From: RGIG995 sp045603745
GTDB taxonomy: Bacteria; Bacillota; Clostridia; Oscillospirales; UBA644
Direction of reading: 5' to 3'
DNA length: 51,599 nucleotides
Assembly (NCBI GenBank): GCA_045603745.1
Contig: JAZUMQ010000008.1
Location: 1-51,599, forward strand
The translations under genes and the position numbers were made by a program. Shown piece by piece: positions 26,013-33,874 of the stretch (positions within the stretch are counted from its first letter, which is position 1; the number at the start of each line of letters is the position of its first letter). A model generated the notes under the pieces. That model saw only the letters and a list, made by a program, of their open reading frames with translations, did no database searches and was not told the DNA's origin.

Positions 26013-26732
26013 TCAGAGTGAAATTCGGACAGAGCGGTAATATTCCAAAGACGGAAATTCCGTATCGGTGATAAAAGAAATATAGTCGGACAGTAATTTC
26101 GATAAATAGTGAGCGGAATCCTCATTCATAGAGAACAAATATGCCTTTTTCCCTTCATTTTGGGAAATGTGACGCAATGCGGAGATCATTCCGGGGGTTA
26201 TAGGATAACCGTTCCCACACGCTTCACAACAAAAACCGGATTGAAAAGACCATTTGACCGGTTCCTTGCCACATCGGGCACAGGAGACTTCCGGAAATAC
26301 CCCTTCAATCATACAATATTTCGTTTCGTAGACCAATTTGATCAATTGCTCGTCAATATCGGTAGAACTCAAAAGAAACAAAGAATTCAAAAGCAGAGAA
26401 CAAAGAGCCGCAGCGTCGGTCTCCTCTCCGCTTTTTGCGGCAACGTCGGCAAAATACTGTGCCAAAGCGAGTCGGGAAAGGTCTTGCCTTAAACCGTAAA
26501 ATGCTTCTTCCACATCGGCAGAATTGACCACGTACATTCCTTTGCCTTTGAAAAGAACGTAATGGGAAAAAACAAAATTTTGCGCATACAAAACCGATTG
26601 TTTCTTATTTTTTCCAACAGAGCGAGCAAGAACGGTAATTCTGCCGTGTTCGGGAGTAAGAAGGGTCAGAATCATATCCCGCTCGCCGTAAGGACGGGCT
26701 TTCAGGACGATGCCGTCGGTGACCACTTCCAT
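26013..26732 (-). CDS. recO: DNA repair protein RecO
   Basis: Recombination mediator that helps load RecA at single-strand gaps with RecR. The 239 residues start with the OB fold (TDGIVLKARPYGERDMILTLLTPEHGRITVLARSV split over about 4-40). A helical domain with a four-cysteine zinc site follows (CARCG and CCEACG around 145-172). The era-recO pairing is classical in Firmicutes; era is 12 bases upstream. Confidence 0.95.
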   Translation of the reverse strand: MEVVTDGIVLKARPYGERDMILTLLTPEHGRITVLARSVGKNKKQSVLYAQNFVFSHYVLFKGKGMYVVNSADVEEAFYGLRQDLSRLALAQYFADVAAKSGEETDAAALCSLLLNSLFLLSSTDIDEQLIKLVYETKYCMIEGVFPEVSCARCGKEPVKWSFQSGFCCEACGNGYPITPGMISALRHISQNEGKKAYLFSMNEDSAHYLSKLLSDYISFITDTEFPSLEYYRSVRISL

Positions 26733-26744
26733 AATGGTTGCTCC

Positions 26745-27626
26745 TTAAAATTCGTTATATTCGTTGATCAGATTTTCGTTGTTGCGCCAATCTTCTTTCA
26801 CCTTGACGCGGCATTCCAGATAGACTTTGCGTCCCAGCATATTTTCAATTTCAGAGCGTGCCTCGGTAGCAATTTTTTTCAACATCGTGCCTTGTTTCCC
26901 GATGATGATACCCTTGTGGGATTCTCGTTCACAGATAATATTGACGTATATTTCGGTGAGATTTCCATCGTCCCGATCTTTAAACAATACCGTTTCCACA
27001 GCGGTTCCATGAGGAACTTCTTCCCGCAGGTTGCGAAGCAGTTTTTCCCGAACCAATTCACTTGCCAGATACCGTTCGGAACGGTCGGTAGCGGCATCGG
27101 TAGGATAATAAACTACCGGGGATTCTTCCACATACTTCAGAATTTCGTCCAAAACGATCTTGACACCGTCTCGTTGCAGGGCGCTGATAGGAACAATGGA
27201 ATCAAATTCATGCAATTCCGCGTAGGCTGAAATAACTTTGAGAATCTCGTCCTTGCGGATCTTGTCGATCTTATTCAAGACCAAAATACAAGGCAGACCG
27301 GAAGCTTGTACTTTTTTGATCACGTCCCGTTCCATAGAACCGGGAGTACGACATTCGGCGACAAAAAGGATCAAATCCACATCACCGATGGATTCTTCTG
27401 CGACCTCGATCATACGCGCGCCTAACTTATTTTCAGGACGGTGAAACCCGGGGGTATCGAGAAATGCAATCTGCACGTCCTCAGCATTATAAACCCCGAC
27501 GATGCGACTTCGGGTAGTTTGGGGTTTATCGGAAATAATGGAAATTTTCTCTCCCAAAATTGCGTTTAACAGCGTGGACTTCCCAACATTGGTCCGTCCG
27601 ATAATAGAAACAAATGCAGTTTTCAT
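26745..27626 (-). CDS. era: Ribosome-assembly GTPase Era
   Basis: Essential GTPase that binds the 3' end of 16S rRNA during 30S assembly. Normal length (293 aa). G1 GRTNVGKS is at 10-17, then the switch I effector TTRSRI, G3 DTPGFHRPENKLG, G4 NKID and a SALQ-type G5. A C-terminal KH domain follows, with the GIIIGKQGTMLKKI loop near 240-253. GAGGT lies before the ATG. It sits in the expected place behind ybeY and dgkA. Confidence 0.98.
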   Translation of the reverse strand: MKTAFVSIIGRTNVGKSTLLNAILGEKISIISDKPQTTRSRIVGVYNAEDVQIAFLDTPGFHRPENKLGARMIEVAEESIGDVDLILFVAECRTPGSMERDVIKKVQASGLPCILVLNKIDKIRKDEILKVISAYAELHEFDSIVPISALQRDGVKIVLDEILKYVEESPVVYYPTDAATDRSERYLASELVREKLLRNLREEVPHGTAVETVLFKDRDDGNLTEIYVNIICERESHKGIIIGKQGTMLKKIATEARSEIENMLGRKVYLECRVKVKEDWRNNENLINEYNEF

Positions 27627-27643
27627 AAATTACCTCACAAAAT

Positions 27644-28105
27644 TTATTTACGTTTCCTCCCTCGAACAAAAAACAGGGCAAGAATAACGAAAATGACGAT
27701 TGAAACAATGCCAATGGGAGTGGAAATTTTTTGCCACACAACCGACCAATGACTTGAATCACGAAACATAAGAACGGCAACGATAACGGAAGCAACGGCG
27801 GAAACGAGAACCCCGCCTGCCGCAGCGTCTTTCGCTTTTTTTGCCAAAGGACAACGTTCTTGCGTGGCGAGATCGACGGCTTTTTCTACGGCGGTATTGA
27901 TCAATTCCAAAGATAAAACCAAGGCATACAAAATTACGAGTACCACGGCTTGTCCCACGGTAACTTCGTAAAGAACTGCAAACCAAGTAACCAAACAGAC
28001 GGCGACCAAATGAATCCGAAAATTTCGTTCTTCCCGAAGAGTACAAAAGATACCCTGAAAAGCATAGCCGAAGGAACGGAAGATCCCTTTAAACATTTCG
28101 ATCAT
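27644..28105 (-). CDS. dgkA: Diacylglycerol/undecaprenol kinase, with extra C-terminal helix
   Basis: Small membrane kinase; in Firmicutes members of this family mainly phosphorylate undecaprenol. The first 120 or so residues carry the family core, with RNFRIHLVA near 28-36 and the signature ELINTAVEKAVDLAT near 72-86. The usual protein is about 120-130 aa. This one (153 aa) adds a fourth hydrophobic segment (about 130-149) and a basic tail RGRKRK. Start ATG overlaps the ybeY stop as ATGA. Confidence 0.9.
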   Translation of the reverse strand: MIEMFKGIFRSFGYAFQGIFCTLREERNFRIHLVAVCLVTWFAVLYEVTVGQAVVLVILYALVLSLELINTAVEKAVDLATQERCPLAKKAKDAAAGGVLVSAVASVIVAVLMFRDSSHWSVVWQKISTPIGIVSIVIFVILALFFVRGRKRK

Positions 28106-28572
28106 CGGCTCAACCCCATTCCATTTAAAATGGCTTCCTGCCGGGAAAACATCTCCCGTTCCTGATCTTCGCCGTCCACGTGATCATAACCAAGGCAATG
28201 AAGAACCGAATGAGCCGTAAGAAACGCCACTTCCCGTTCATATGTATGACCGTACTCTTCCGCTTGCTTGCGAGCACGTTCCAGAGAAAGCGCCATATCC
28301 CCAACGTACAAGTAATTCGCCCCCTCGGGAAGAGGATATTCTCCCGATGGAAAAGAAAGGACATCGGTTGCTCGGTCAATATCTCGGAAATCCCGATTCA
28401 ACTCCCGAATCGCCTTATCGTCCACCAAAAGCACCGACATTTCGCTTTCCACTGTGACACCCTCATAATTTAAAACGGCATTTACGGTGGTACGAATCAG
28501 GTCTTTTAAAGCCTTAGGGGTGCGCTCTTTTCGTTGTTGATTGGTAATACTGACGTAACAGTTGTTGCTCAT
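28102..28572 (-). CDS. ybeY: rRNA maturation endoribonuclease YbeY
   Basis: Metal-dependent RNase involved in 16S rRNA 3'-end maturation and ribosome quality control. The 156 residues carry the H-x3-H-x5-H zinc motif as HSVLHCLGYDH near 121-131, and the family segment DRATDVLSFP near 66-75. It follows phoH with a 6-base gap, the standard phoH-ybeY pairing. Confidence 0.97.
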   Translation of the reverse strand: MSNNCYVSITNQQRKERTPKALKDLIRTTVNAVLNYEGVTVESEMSVLLVDDKAIRELNRDFRDIDRATDVLSFPSGEYPLPEGANYLYVGDMALSLERARKQAEEYGHTYEREVAFLTAHSVLHCLGYDHVDGEDQEREMFSRQEAILNGMGLSR

Positions 28573-28578
28573 AGAAAC

Positions 28579-29562
28579 TCATTTCTTCCGGGAGTTGTCC
28601 GGATTGGATTGCTGTTTTTCGGAAAAGTTATCGTAAGCACGAATAATCTTTTGAACCAAAGCGTGACGAACCACGTCTTTGGCGGAAAGTTTCTGAATGG
28701 AAATGTCGTCGATATTTTCCAAAACTTTCATCGCCTGCTTCAAACCGCTTTGTTTTCCGTCGGGAAGGTCGATCTGGGTAATATCCCCGGTAATGACGAT
28801 TTTGGAGCGGAACCCAAGGCGGGTCAAGAACATTTTCATTTGTTCACAAGTGGTGTTCTGCGCTTCGTCTAAAATGATAAAGGAATCGTCCAAAGTACGT
28901 CCGCGCATATAGGCAAGGGGAGCGACTTCAATAATATTCTTTTCCAAATAGTTGCGGTAGGTGTCAACTCCTAAAAAATCAAATAAGGCGTCGTGCAAAG
29001 GGCGAAGATAGGGATCGACTTTATCTTGCAGATCCCCAGGCAAAAAGCCAAGTTTTTCGCCGGCTTCCACGGCGGGGCGGGTAAGGACGATGCGATCGAC
29101 CTGTTTGTTCCGAAGGGCAGTAACCGCCATAGCGACGGCGAGGTAGGTCTTCCCCGTGCCGGCAGGCCCGACACCGAGGGTAATGGTATTGGACTTTATG
29201 GCGGAAATATACTCTTTTTGCCCCAAAGTTTTGGGCTTAACCGGTTTTCCTCGGGAAGTGATACAAATACAGTCTCCTCCCAATTCAGAAAGGGATTCTT
29301 CCCTCCCCTCCCGGACAGAGAGAATAAAATACGCCACGGTCTGTACGTCAATCAATTCCCCTTTCCGGGCAAGGGCAGTCAGCAATTCTATGACCTTTTT
29401 CGCATCTGCCACGTCGTCCGGCGTGCCGGAGATCTTCAATTCTTCCCCTCGATTGGTGACGGAAACCCGGAGTTCCGATTCGATTCGGCGGATATTTTCG
29501 TCCAGGTGTCCGAAAAGATTCGAGAGAATGTCGAGTGATTCAAATTTTAAAATTTCTTCCAC
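28579..29562 (-). CDS. phoH: PhoH-like ATPase
   Basis: Cytoplasmic P-loop ATPase of the PhoH/YbeZ group, functionally tied to YbeY and RNA metabolism. In the 327 residues, an N-terminal KH-like region (about 1-100) precedes Walker A GPAGTGKT at 132-139, then RPAVEAGEKLGFLPGD, Walker B FIILDEAQNTT, and TGDITQIDLP. The start is a GTG with AAAGGAT about 9 nt upstream. It sits 6 bases after yqfD. Confidence 0.96.
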   Translation of the reverse strand: MEEILKFESLDILSNLFGHLDENIRRIESELRVSVTNRGEELKISGTPDDVADAKKVIELLTALARKGELIDVQTVAYFILSVREGREESLSELGGDCICITSRGKPVKPKTLGQKEYISAIKSNTITLGVGPAGTGKTYLAVAMAVTALRNKQVDRIVLTRPAVEAGEKLGFLPGDLQDKVDPYLRPLHDALFDFLGVDTYRNYLEKNIIEVAPLAYMRGRTLDDSFIILDEAQNTTCEQMKMFLTRLGFRSKIVITGDITQIDLPDGKQSGLKQAMKVLENIDDISIQKLSAKDVVRHALVQKIIRAYDNFSEKQQSNPDNSRKK

Positions 29563-29568
29563 GGTCTT

Positions 29569-30765
29569 TTATCCTTTATCTTCAAAATAAAACGCTTTGT
29601 CTTCACAAATATCAACAATGACGCTTCGCACTCGGGTCAGGGTAATATCATCGGGCGATTCGGTGACGAATTCTTCAAGCGATTCCACTTCCACGTCATA
29701 CAATCGAAGCCGATCTTTTTCGTTCATTTGGTTACAAGCAATGGCGATTGCCTGTTCCGAGGTAATTTCCAATTCATAAGAGCGGGTTTCGTAATAATGG
29801 GTTTCGGTCAACGAAATGGGCACAACGGAATTTTTCCCAAAGGAGAGGTATTTTATTTCAGTCTCCGTATCATAGGTTTCGTAGGGACAAGAAAATCCGG
29901 TGGAACCGTCGATTTGTTTTCCAAAAAAATTCCATTGTCGTTGGACGACGTGACGACCGGTACGTTCTGTGACGGTTTGACGCAATGAAACAGTTTGAGA
30001 TTGTGTATCGGTGACCCTCGCCATAATTTTTGCTTTGGCGTGGACAACGTAATATCCCAAACGAGTATCCATAATCCCGCCTACGAGCAGGTCTCCTTTT
30101 TGTACCGTCTGCCCTTTTTGGACGTAACGCATTCCGGTTTGAACCAGGACCGAAAGAATTTGACCGTCCTGAGAAGCTACGATATTGCAAGGTGTTCCAT
30201 CGTCTACAGATTCGGGAATATGTTCGGAGAAACGAACTTCTACCACAGCGCGACAGCCTTCCATATTCACGGAAGCAAAAGAAACATCTTCCGAAGCTAA
30301 CATCAATTGATAACGGAGATTTCGATAATTAACCGTCGGAATAAAGGAGCCGACCCCAAATCCCTCTTTTAAAAGAATGGCATGAATCTGTTTTGCCTGA
30401 ACCGGATTCGCATCGGGAATTTCTACCGACCAAACGAAGCGAGAGAGCGTAAACAATAAAACCAAATAAAGCGCAATTCCAAGAAACAGCCCAGGACGGA
30501 AGCGATACCGTTTCAAAGTAATGGGAAAACCTTTTTCCTCAAGATATTCCAACGTTACGCCGCTTTTCCGAGCCAAGGAATCCATCTGCTTTTTGGAAAA
30601 CAAATAGATCTTTGCACGAATAATCCCGGGACAAACCCGGCGGATTTCCCAAAGATCAACTTCCTCTTTCATACAGAGTGTTACAAATTTTTCACCGTAT
30701 GCACCACGAATTTCCAAAACAGTATATCCGAAAAACCAACGAATCCCATTCCACAAAAACGTCAT
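29569..30765 (-). CDS. yqfD: Sporulation membrane protein YqfD
   Basis: Conserved Firmicutes sporulation protein; the biochemical role is unknown. The 398 residues have the YqfD layout: an N-terminal domain with GYTVLEIRGAYGEKFVTLC, one membrane segment near 91-109 (LFLGIALYLVLLFTLSRFV), and an extracytoplasmic part with repeated beta motifs (GMRYVQKGQTVQKGDLLVGG) resembling membrane-fusion-type hairpins. The yqfC-yqfD-phoH order agrees. The ribosome site GAGGG lies just before the ATG. Confidence 0.94.
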   Translation of the reverse strand: MTFLWNGIRWFFGYTVLEIRGAYGEKFVTLCMKEEVDLWEIRRVCPGIIRAKIYLFSKKQMDSLARKSGVTLEYLEEKGFPITLKRYRFRPGLFLGIALYLVLLFTLSRFVWSVEIPDANPVQAKQIHAILLKEGFGVGSFIPTVNYRNLRYQLMLASEDVSFASVNMEGCRAVVEVRFSEHIPESVDDGTPCNIVASQDGQILSVLVQTGMRYVQKGQTVQKGDLLVGGIMDTRLGYYVVHAKAKIMARVTDTQSQTVSLRQTVTERTGRHVVQRQWNFFGKQIDGSTGFSCPYETYDTETEIKYLSFGKNSVVPISLTETHYYETRSYELEITSEQAIAIACNQMNEKDRLRLYDVEVESLEEFVTESPDDITLTRVRSVIVDICEDKAFYFEDKG

Positions 30766-30768
30766 GGA

Positions 30769-31005
30769 TCAGCCCTCGAATTCTACGGAAACCACAAGGC
30801 CGCGAATCACGACGGTATTTTCCGTGAGGTTACAAAGGTCCAAACCTCTGCCGTTGATCCGAATAAGGCGTTTTCCTGCCCGAAGTTTAACCGTTTCCGG
30901 CTCATATTCCAAAATCCCATCGCAAGCGCCAACAAGAACCTGAGAATTTCCGATAAGTTCAATGGGGGGAAGTTCCGATCGGGGAGGATAAGTTTGCTTC
31001 ATCAT
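30769..31005 (-). CDS. yqfC: Sporulation protein YqfC (YabP/YqfC family)
   Basis: Small (78 aa) protein of the YabP/YqfC family. PPIELIGNSQVLVGACDGILEYEPETV and INGRGLDLCNLTENTVVIRG follow the family pattern. It is found next to yqfD in spore formers and its molecular role is unknown. Two consecutive ATG codons are possible starts; AAGGAG is 6 nt before the first. It is the first gene of the 12-gene minus-strand run. Confidence 0.9.
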   Translation of the reverse strand: MMKQTYPPRSELPPIELIGNSQVLVGACDGILEYEPETVKLRAGKRLIRINGRGLDLCNLTENTVVIRGLVVSVEFEG

Positions 31006-31093
31006 TGACCACTCCTTCGATGAAGAATATTCAAAGAAAGAGCAAAATATGTGCAGAACGAACGCAATTGCATTTTAAATATTTATTTATATT

Positions 31094-31122
31094 ATTATAT
31101 CATAGAACAAAAAATTTGTCAA
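31094..31122 (-). promoter_or_regulatory. Consensus sigma-A promoter of the yqfC-to-femX-like operon
   Basis: Perfect -35 TTGACA (31117-31122), 17-bp spacer, perfect -10 TATAAT (31094-31099) on the minus strand. The leader to yqfC is about 80 nt. This is the only clear promoter found for the 12 genes. Confidence 0.9.
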
Positions 31123-31127
31123 TATAA

Positions 31128-31149
31128 AAACCCGCCAAAAAGCGGGTTT
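31128..31149 (-). terminator. Terminator of the GNAT/iron-sulfur fusion gene
   Basis: An 8-bp GC-rich stem (31128-31135 with 31142-31149, arms AAACCCGC and GCGGGTTT) is followed on the minus strand by a short T run. It lies just upstream of the yqfC promoter -35 and separates the two units. Confidence 0.88.
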
Positions 31150-31153
31150 TATA

Positions 31154-32254
31154 TCATTTTTTTCCGGGGCAACAACGCACACAACGATCACATTCGGAAT
31201 ATCGTCCCGTGGTAGAATAAGATCTGGAACGGTATTCCAAACAAGCAGATTCGTCTATAATTTCCTTTCGAGGAACTTTGGTAGACCATTTTTTATTTTT
31301 CAGGCAAGAGATTGGACACGCGTCAATGCAGGCACGACAATCTCCGCAATGATTTCGGCGAATATGAGTATTGACCGGAAAATCCGCACCGATATAAATT
31401 CGGCAAGAAACGGTCTGAGAACCATAGACCCGATGAACGACGCGGTCATTTTTTCCAAGCCAACCGAGTCCGGCTCGCATTGCCGCCACTTTTCGGGCAA
31501 GACTTTCATCAACGTCAAGACGGTGCAGCGGCATAGGAAGATTTTGAATTCCGCGATCGCTAAGAAAATGGGAAATTGAACGCAAAATCTCGTTTAAACG
31601 TTCTTTTTCACGAAGCAACGTTTCGTGGTAAGTATCATCGCCTTCCTGTCCGGTGCAATGGTATGGTCTCATCAGAACCAGTGCTGTGGGGTAGGTATCT
31701 CGATACGGATCTTCATCTACGGAATAAAAGCCATAGACAAGATCTGAATAGCGATCCAAAGTTTCACAAAGATCAAGATAACGAAGAATCCGTTCATCGA
31801 TGGTAAGAGAAAGGGAAACCCCATCGTCCGTTCCCCGTTTTGATGGGGCAAATCCCATACTCATAAACCACTTTCTTTCTTGTTTTTTTCCGGGATCGGT
31901 CTGTAAAATCACGGTTCCACCACCTTGCTTCGCAACAAATCGAAGCATAAAACGAACCAGTTTTCCGCCGACGCCGTCGTGTCGTAACAAAGGATCTACA
32001 GCAATGTGAGAGATACGATACGTTTGGTTTTTCAAATTCCGAAGAATCCCAAACCCCACTTGGGTTGCCCCCTGAAACGCACCGAAACATTCGGTCAACT
32101 CCAATTTTTTAAACATATTGGTCTTCTTTGGGAGGGAATTCGCAGCGGCACGACGGTCTGCAGTATCGTTAAACGCCGCATAAAGAATTCGGAAAGAGGA
32201 CTGTTGTACTTCGGGGCGGGAAACGTCCAAAATTTTTACAGTATATTTTGCCAT
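31154..32254 (-). CDS. GNAT acetyltransferase fused to an epoxyqueuosine-reductase-like iron-sulfur protein
   Basis: A two-part protein of 366 aa. Residues 1-150 form a GNAT domain: HIAVDPLLRHDGVGGKL at 83-99 is the acetyl-CoA-binding motif A, and MGF at 133-135 is the typical C-terminal turn. Residues about 150-366 resemble QueG: AGLGWLGKND at 261-270, a first 4Fe-4S site C303/C306/C309/C313 before P314, and a second formed by C338 with C355/C358/C361 or C362. The QueG segment before AGLGW (usually D-S-A-P-V-x-E) is not kept. Start: the ATG at 32254 follows AAAAGGAA, and an upstream ATG at 32308 lacks a ribosome site. The substrate is unknown. Both halves are recognisable; the fusion is the odd feature. 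Confidence 0.82.
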   Translation of the reverse strand: MAKYTVKILDVSRPEVQQSSFRILYAAFNDTADRRAAANSLPKKTNMFKKLELTECFGAFQGATQVGFGILRNLKNQTYRISHIAVDPLLRHDGVGGKLVRFMLRFVAKQGGGTVILQTDPGKKQERKWFMSMGFAPSKRGTDDGVSLSLTIDERILRYLDLCETLDRYSDLVYGFYSVDEDPYRDTYPTALVLMRPYHCTGQEGDDTYHETLLREKERLNEILRSISHFLSDRGIQNLPMPLHRLDVDESLARKVAAMRAGLGWLGKNDRVVHRVYGSQTVSCRIYIGADFPVNTHIRRNHCGDCRACIDACPISCLKNKKWSTKVPRKEIIDESACLEYRSRSYSTTGRYSECDRCVRCCPGKK

Positions 32255-32283
32255 GAAATATTCCTTTTCTGTCCATTTGGGAC

Positions 32284-32313
32284 GTATATTGTGTGTTGAA
32301 AGAATCATATTAT
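32284..32313 (+). promoter_or_regulatory. Possible sigma-E-type promoter of the SpoVB-like gene
   Basis: A -35-like GTATATT (32284-32290), 15-bp spacer and -10-like CATATTAT (32306-32313). This would start transcription only about 8-10 nt before the start codon, so the call is weak. The -10 also lies within a small dyad, AAAGAAT-N6-ATTCTTT (32299-32318). Confidence 0.3.
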
Positions 32314-32329
32314 TCTTTCGGTGATATAC

Positions 32330-33874
32330 TTGATTCAGAAAAATTTTATTAAAAACGCCGTTGCCGTCTCCGCTGTCTCATTGATCATGAGTGCAATCGG
32401 AGTTCTATTTCGAGCGTACGCATCAAATCGGGTAGGCTCGGAAGTTATGGGGCTTTTACAGTTGATCCTGTCAGTCTATTATCCCGCCTGTACACTGGCA
32501 TCATCAGGAGTATACGTTGCCTCGACCCGACTTTGCGCGGAAACATTGGCTCGAAAAGACCGAAAAATCGGTCAAATTTTAAACAGCTGTTTGATCTATG
32601 GTTTGGCCTTTGGAATCAGTGCATTTCTTCTTCTGTTTTTCGGAGCAAAACTGATTGCTGAGCATTGGCTTGCCTTTCCGAACGCCGAAATTCCTTTAAA
32701 AATTTTATCATTCGGCCTACCCTTTTTGTCGGCGGCGAATGCATTACAAGGATTCTTTTTGTCTTTGAGAAAAGCGTCCTATTCCACGGTACTGCAAGTC
32801 ACGGAAGATCTATCAAAGATTGCCGTAACAGTACTACTGTTTACACTTTATCTGGACGAAGGCCCAAATGCAGCGTTGTGTGCAATGGTAGCAGGAATGG
32901 CCATCGGAGAAACGGTATCTTGCCTCTTTGGATACCTGCTATATCGGAGCAAAAGCAAAAAAATATCGTTATTGGGAAACGGTAATAGACGCGGAATCTT
33001 TTCCGAAGTTGTTAAAATTGCGCTCCCCTGTGCTTTCAGCGGGTACTTGCGTTCCGGAATCGGAATGATTGAGAGCATTCTTGTTCCCCGTGGATTGGAA
33101 GCGTCGGGACTTACTCCGGAACAGACCTTGGCTGCGCTGGGGAAATTTGAAGGAATGGCACTGCCGATCTTGATTTTTCCCGCGGCGTTTCTTGCCGTTG
33201 TATCAAAATTGCTCGTTCCCGAAATCACGGCAGAAAACGCAATGGGACACAGAAAAAACAACATAAAAACAACCTACTCCATTTTAAAATGGACTATGAC
33301 TTATGGGGTTTTTATCGGAACTTTTTCAGCTTTCTTCGGACACGATCTGGGGAGATCCATATACCACGACGGAACCTGCGGGGCATATCTGATTTATCTT
33401 GCGCCCATCGTCCCATTTTTGTACGGCGACAAGGTCATCGATGGGATCATGAAGGGATACAATCGACAATTAACCGCGATGAAGATCAATTTGGCAGATG
33501 CGATTTTTCAAACAGTTGGAGCTTGGCTCTTAATTCCTCGAATGGGAATCGCGGGATACGTAGCGATTTTCTGTACCGGAGCCGTATTAAATTTCACATT
33601 TTCATTTTTATCGTTGAAAAAGGCTTGTTCCGTCCGATTCCCGATACGAGATGGGGTCATAATACCGTTAATCGTATCGTTGGCAACAATTTTACCATTA
33701 AAAATTTTCAGCAAATTTGTTCCCTTGTCCGTTTGGATCTGGGCAACGGTTTCGATTCCGTTGTTTTTACTTTTCTATCACTTTTATTCCGGGGGAATTA
33801 AGAAAATGAATCCGCGATTATGCCCAAATATTCAAAGGCAAGTGCTTCAACATCTGAAACAGACGAACCGGTAG
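32330..33874 (+). CDS. SpoVB-type polysaccharide/lipid flippase
   Basis: Multi-drug/oligosaccharide-lipid/polysaccharide superfamily protein, 514 aa with about 14 hydrophobic segments. The N-terminal LIMSAIGVLFRAYASNRVGSEVMGL and the family segment KVIDGIMKGYNRQLTAMKINLADA resemble stage V sporulation protein B and its paralogues, which are thought to flip lipid-linked precursors for spore cortex or wall. The exact paralogue is not resolved. The TTG at 32330 is preferred because GGTGAT, part of an extended ribosome site, lies 4 nt upstream. A GTG at 32321 is the alternative. Its 3' end overlaps the convergent gene by 77 bases. Confidence 0.85.
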   Translation: MIQKNFIKNAVAVSAVSLIMSAIGVLFRAYASNRVGSEVMGLLQLILSVYYPACTLASSGVYVASTRLCAETLARKDRKIGQILNSCLIYGLAFGISAFLLLFFGAKLIAEHWLAFPNAEIPLKILSFGLPFLSAANALQGFFLSLRKASYSTVLQVTEDLSKIAVTVLLFTLYLDEGPNAALCAMVAGMAIGETVSCLFGYLLYRSKSKKISLLGNGNRRGIFSEVVKIALPCAFSGYLRSGIGMIESILVPRGLEASGLTPEQTLAALGKFEGMALPILIFPAAFLAVVSKLLVPEITAENAMGHRKNNIKTTYSILKWTMTYGVFIGTFSAFFGHDLGRSIYHDGTCGAYLIYLAPIVPFLYGDKVIDGIMKGYNRQLTAMKINLADAIFQTVGAWLLIPRMGIAGYVAIFCTGAVLNFTFSFLSLKKACSVRFPIRDGVIIPLIVSLATILPLKIFSKFVPLSVWIWATVSIPLFLLFYHFYSGGIKKMNPRLCPNIQRQVLQHLKQTNR

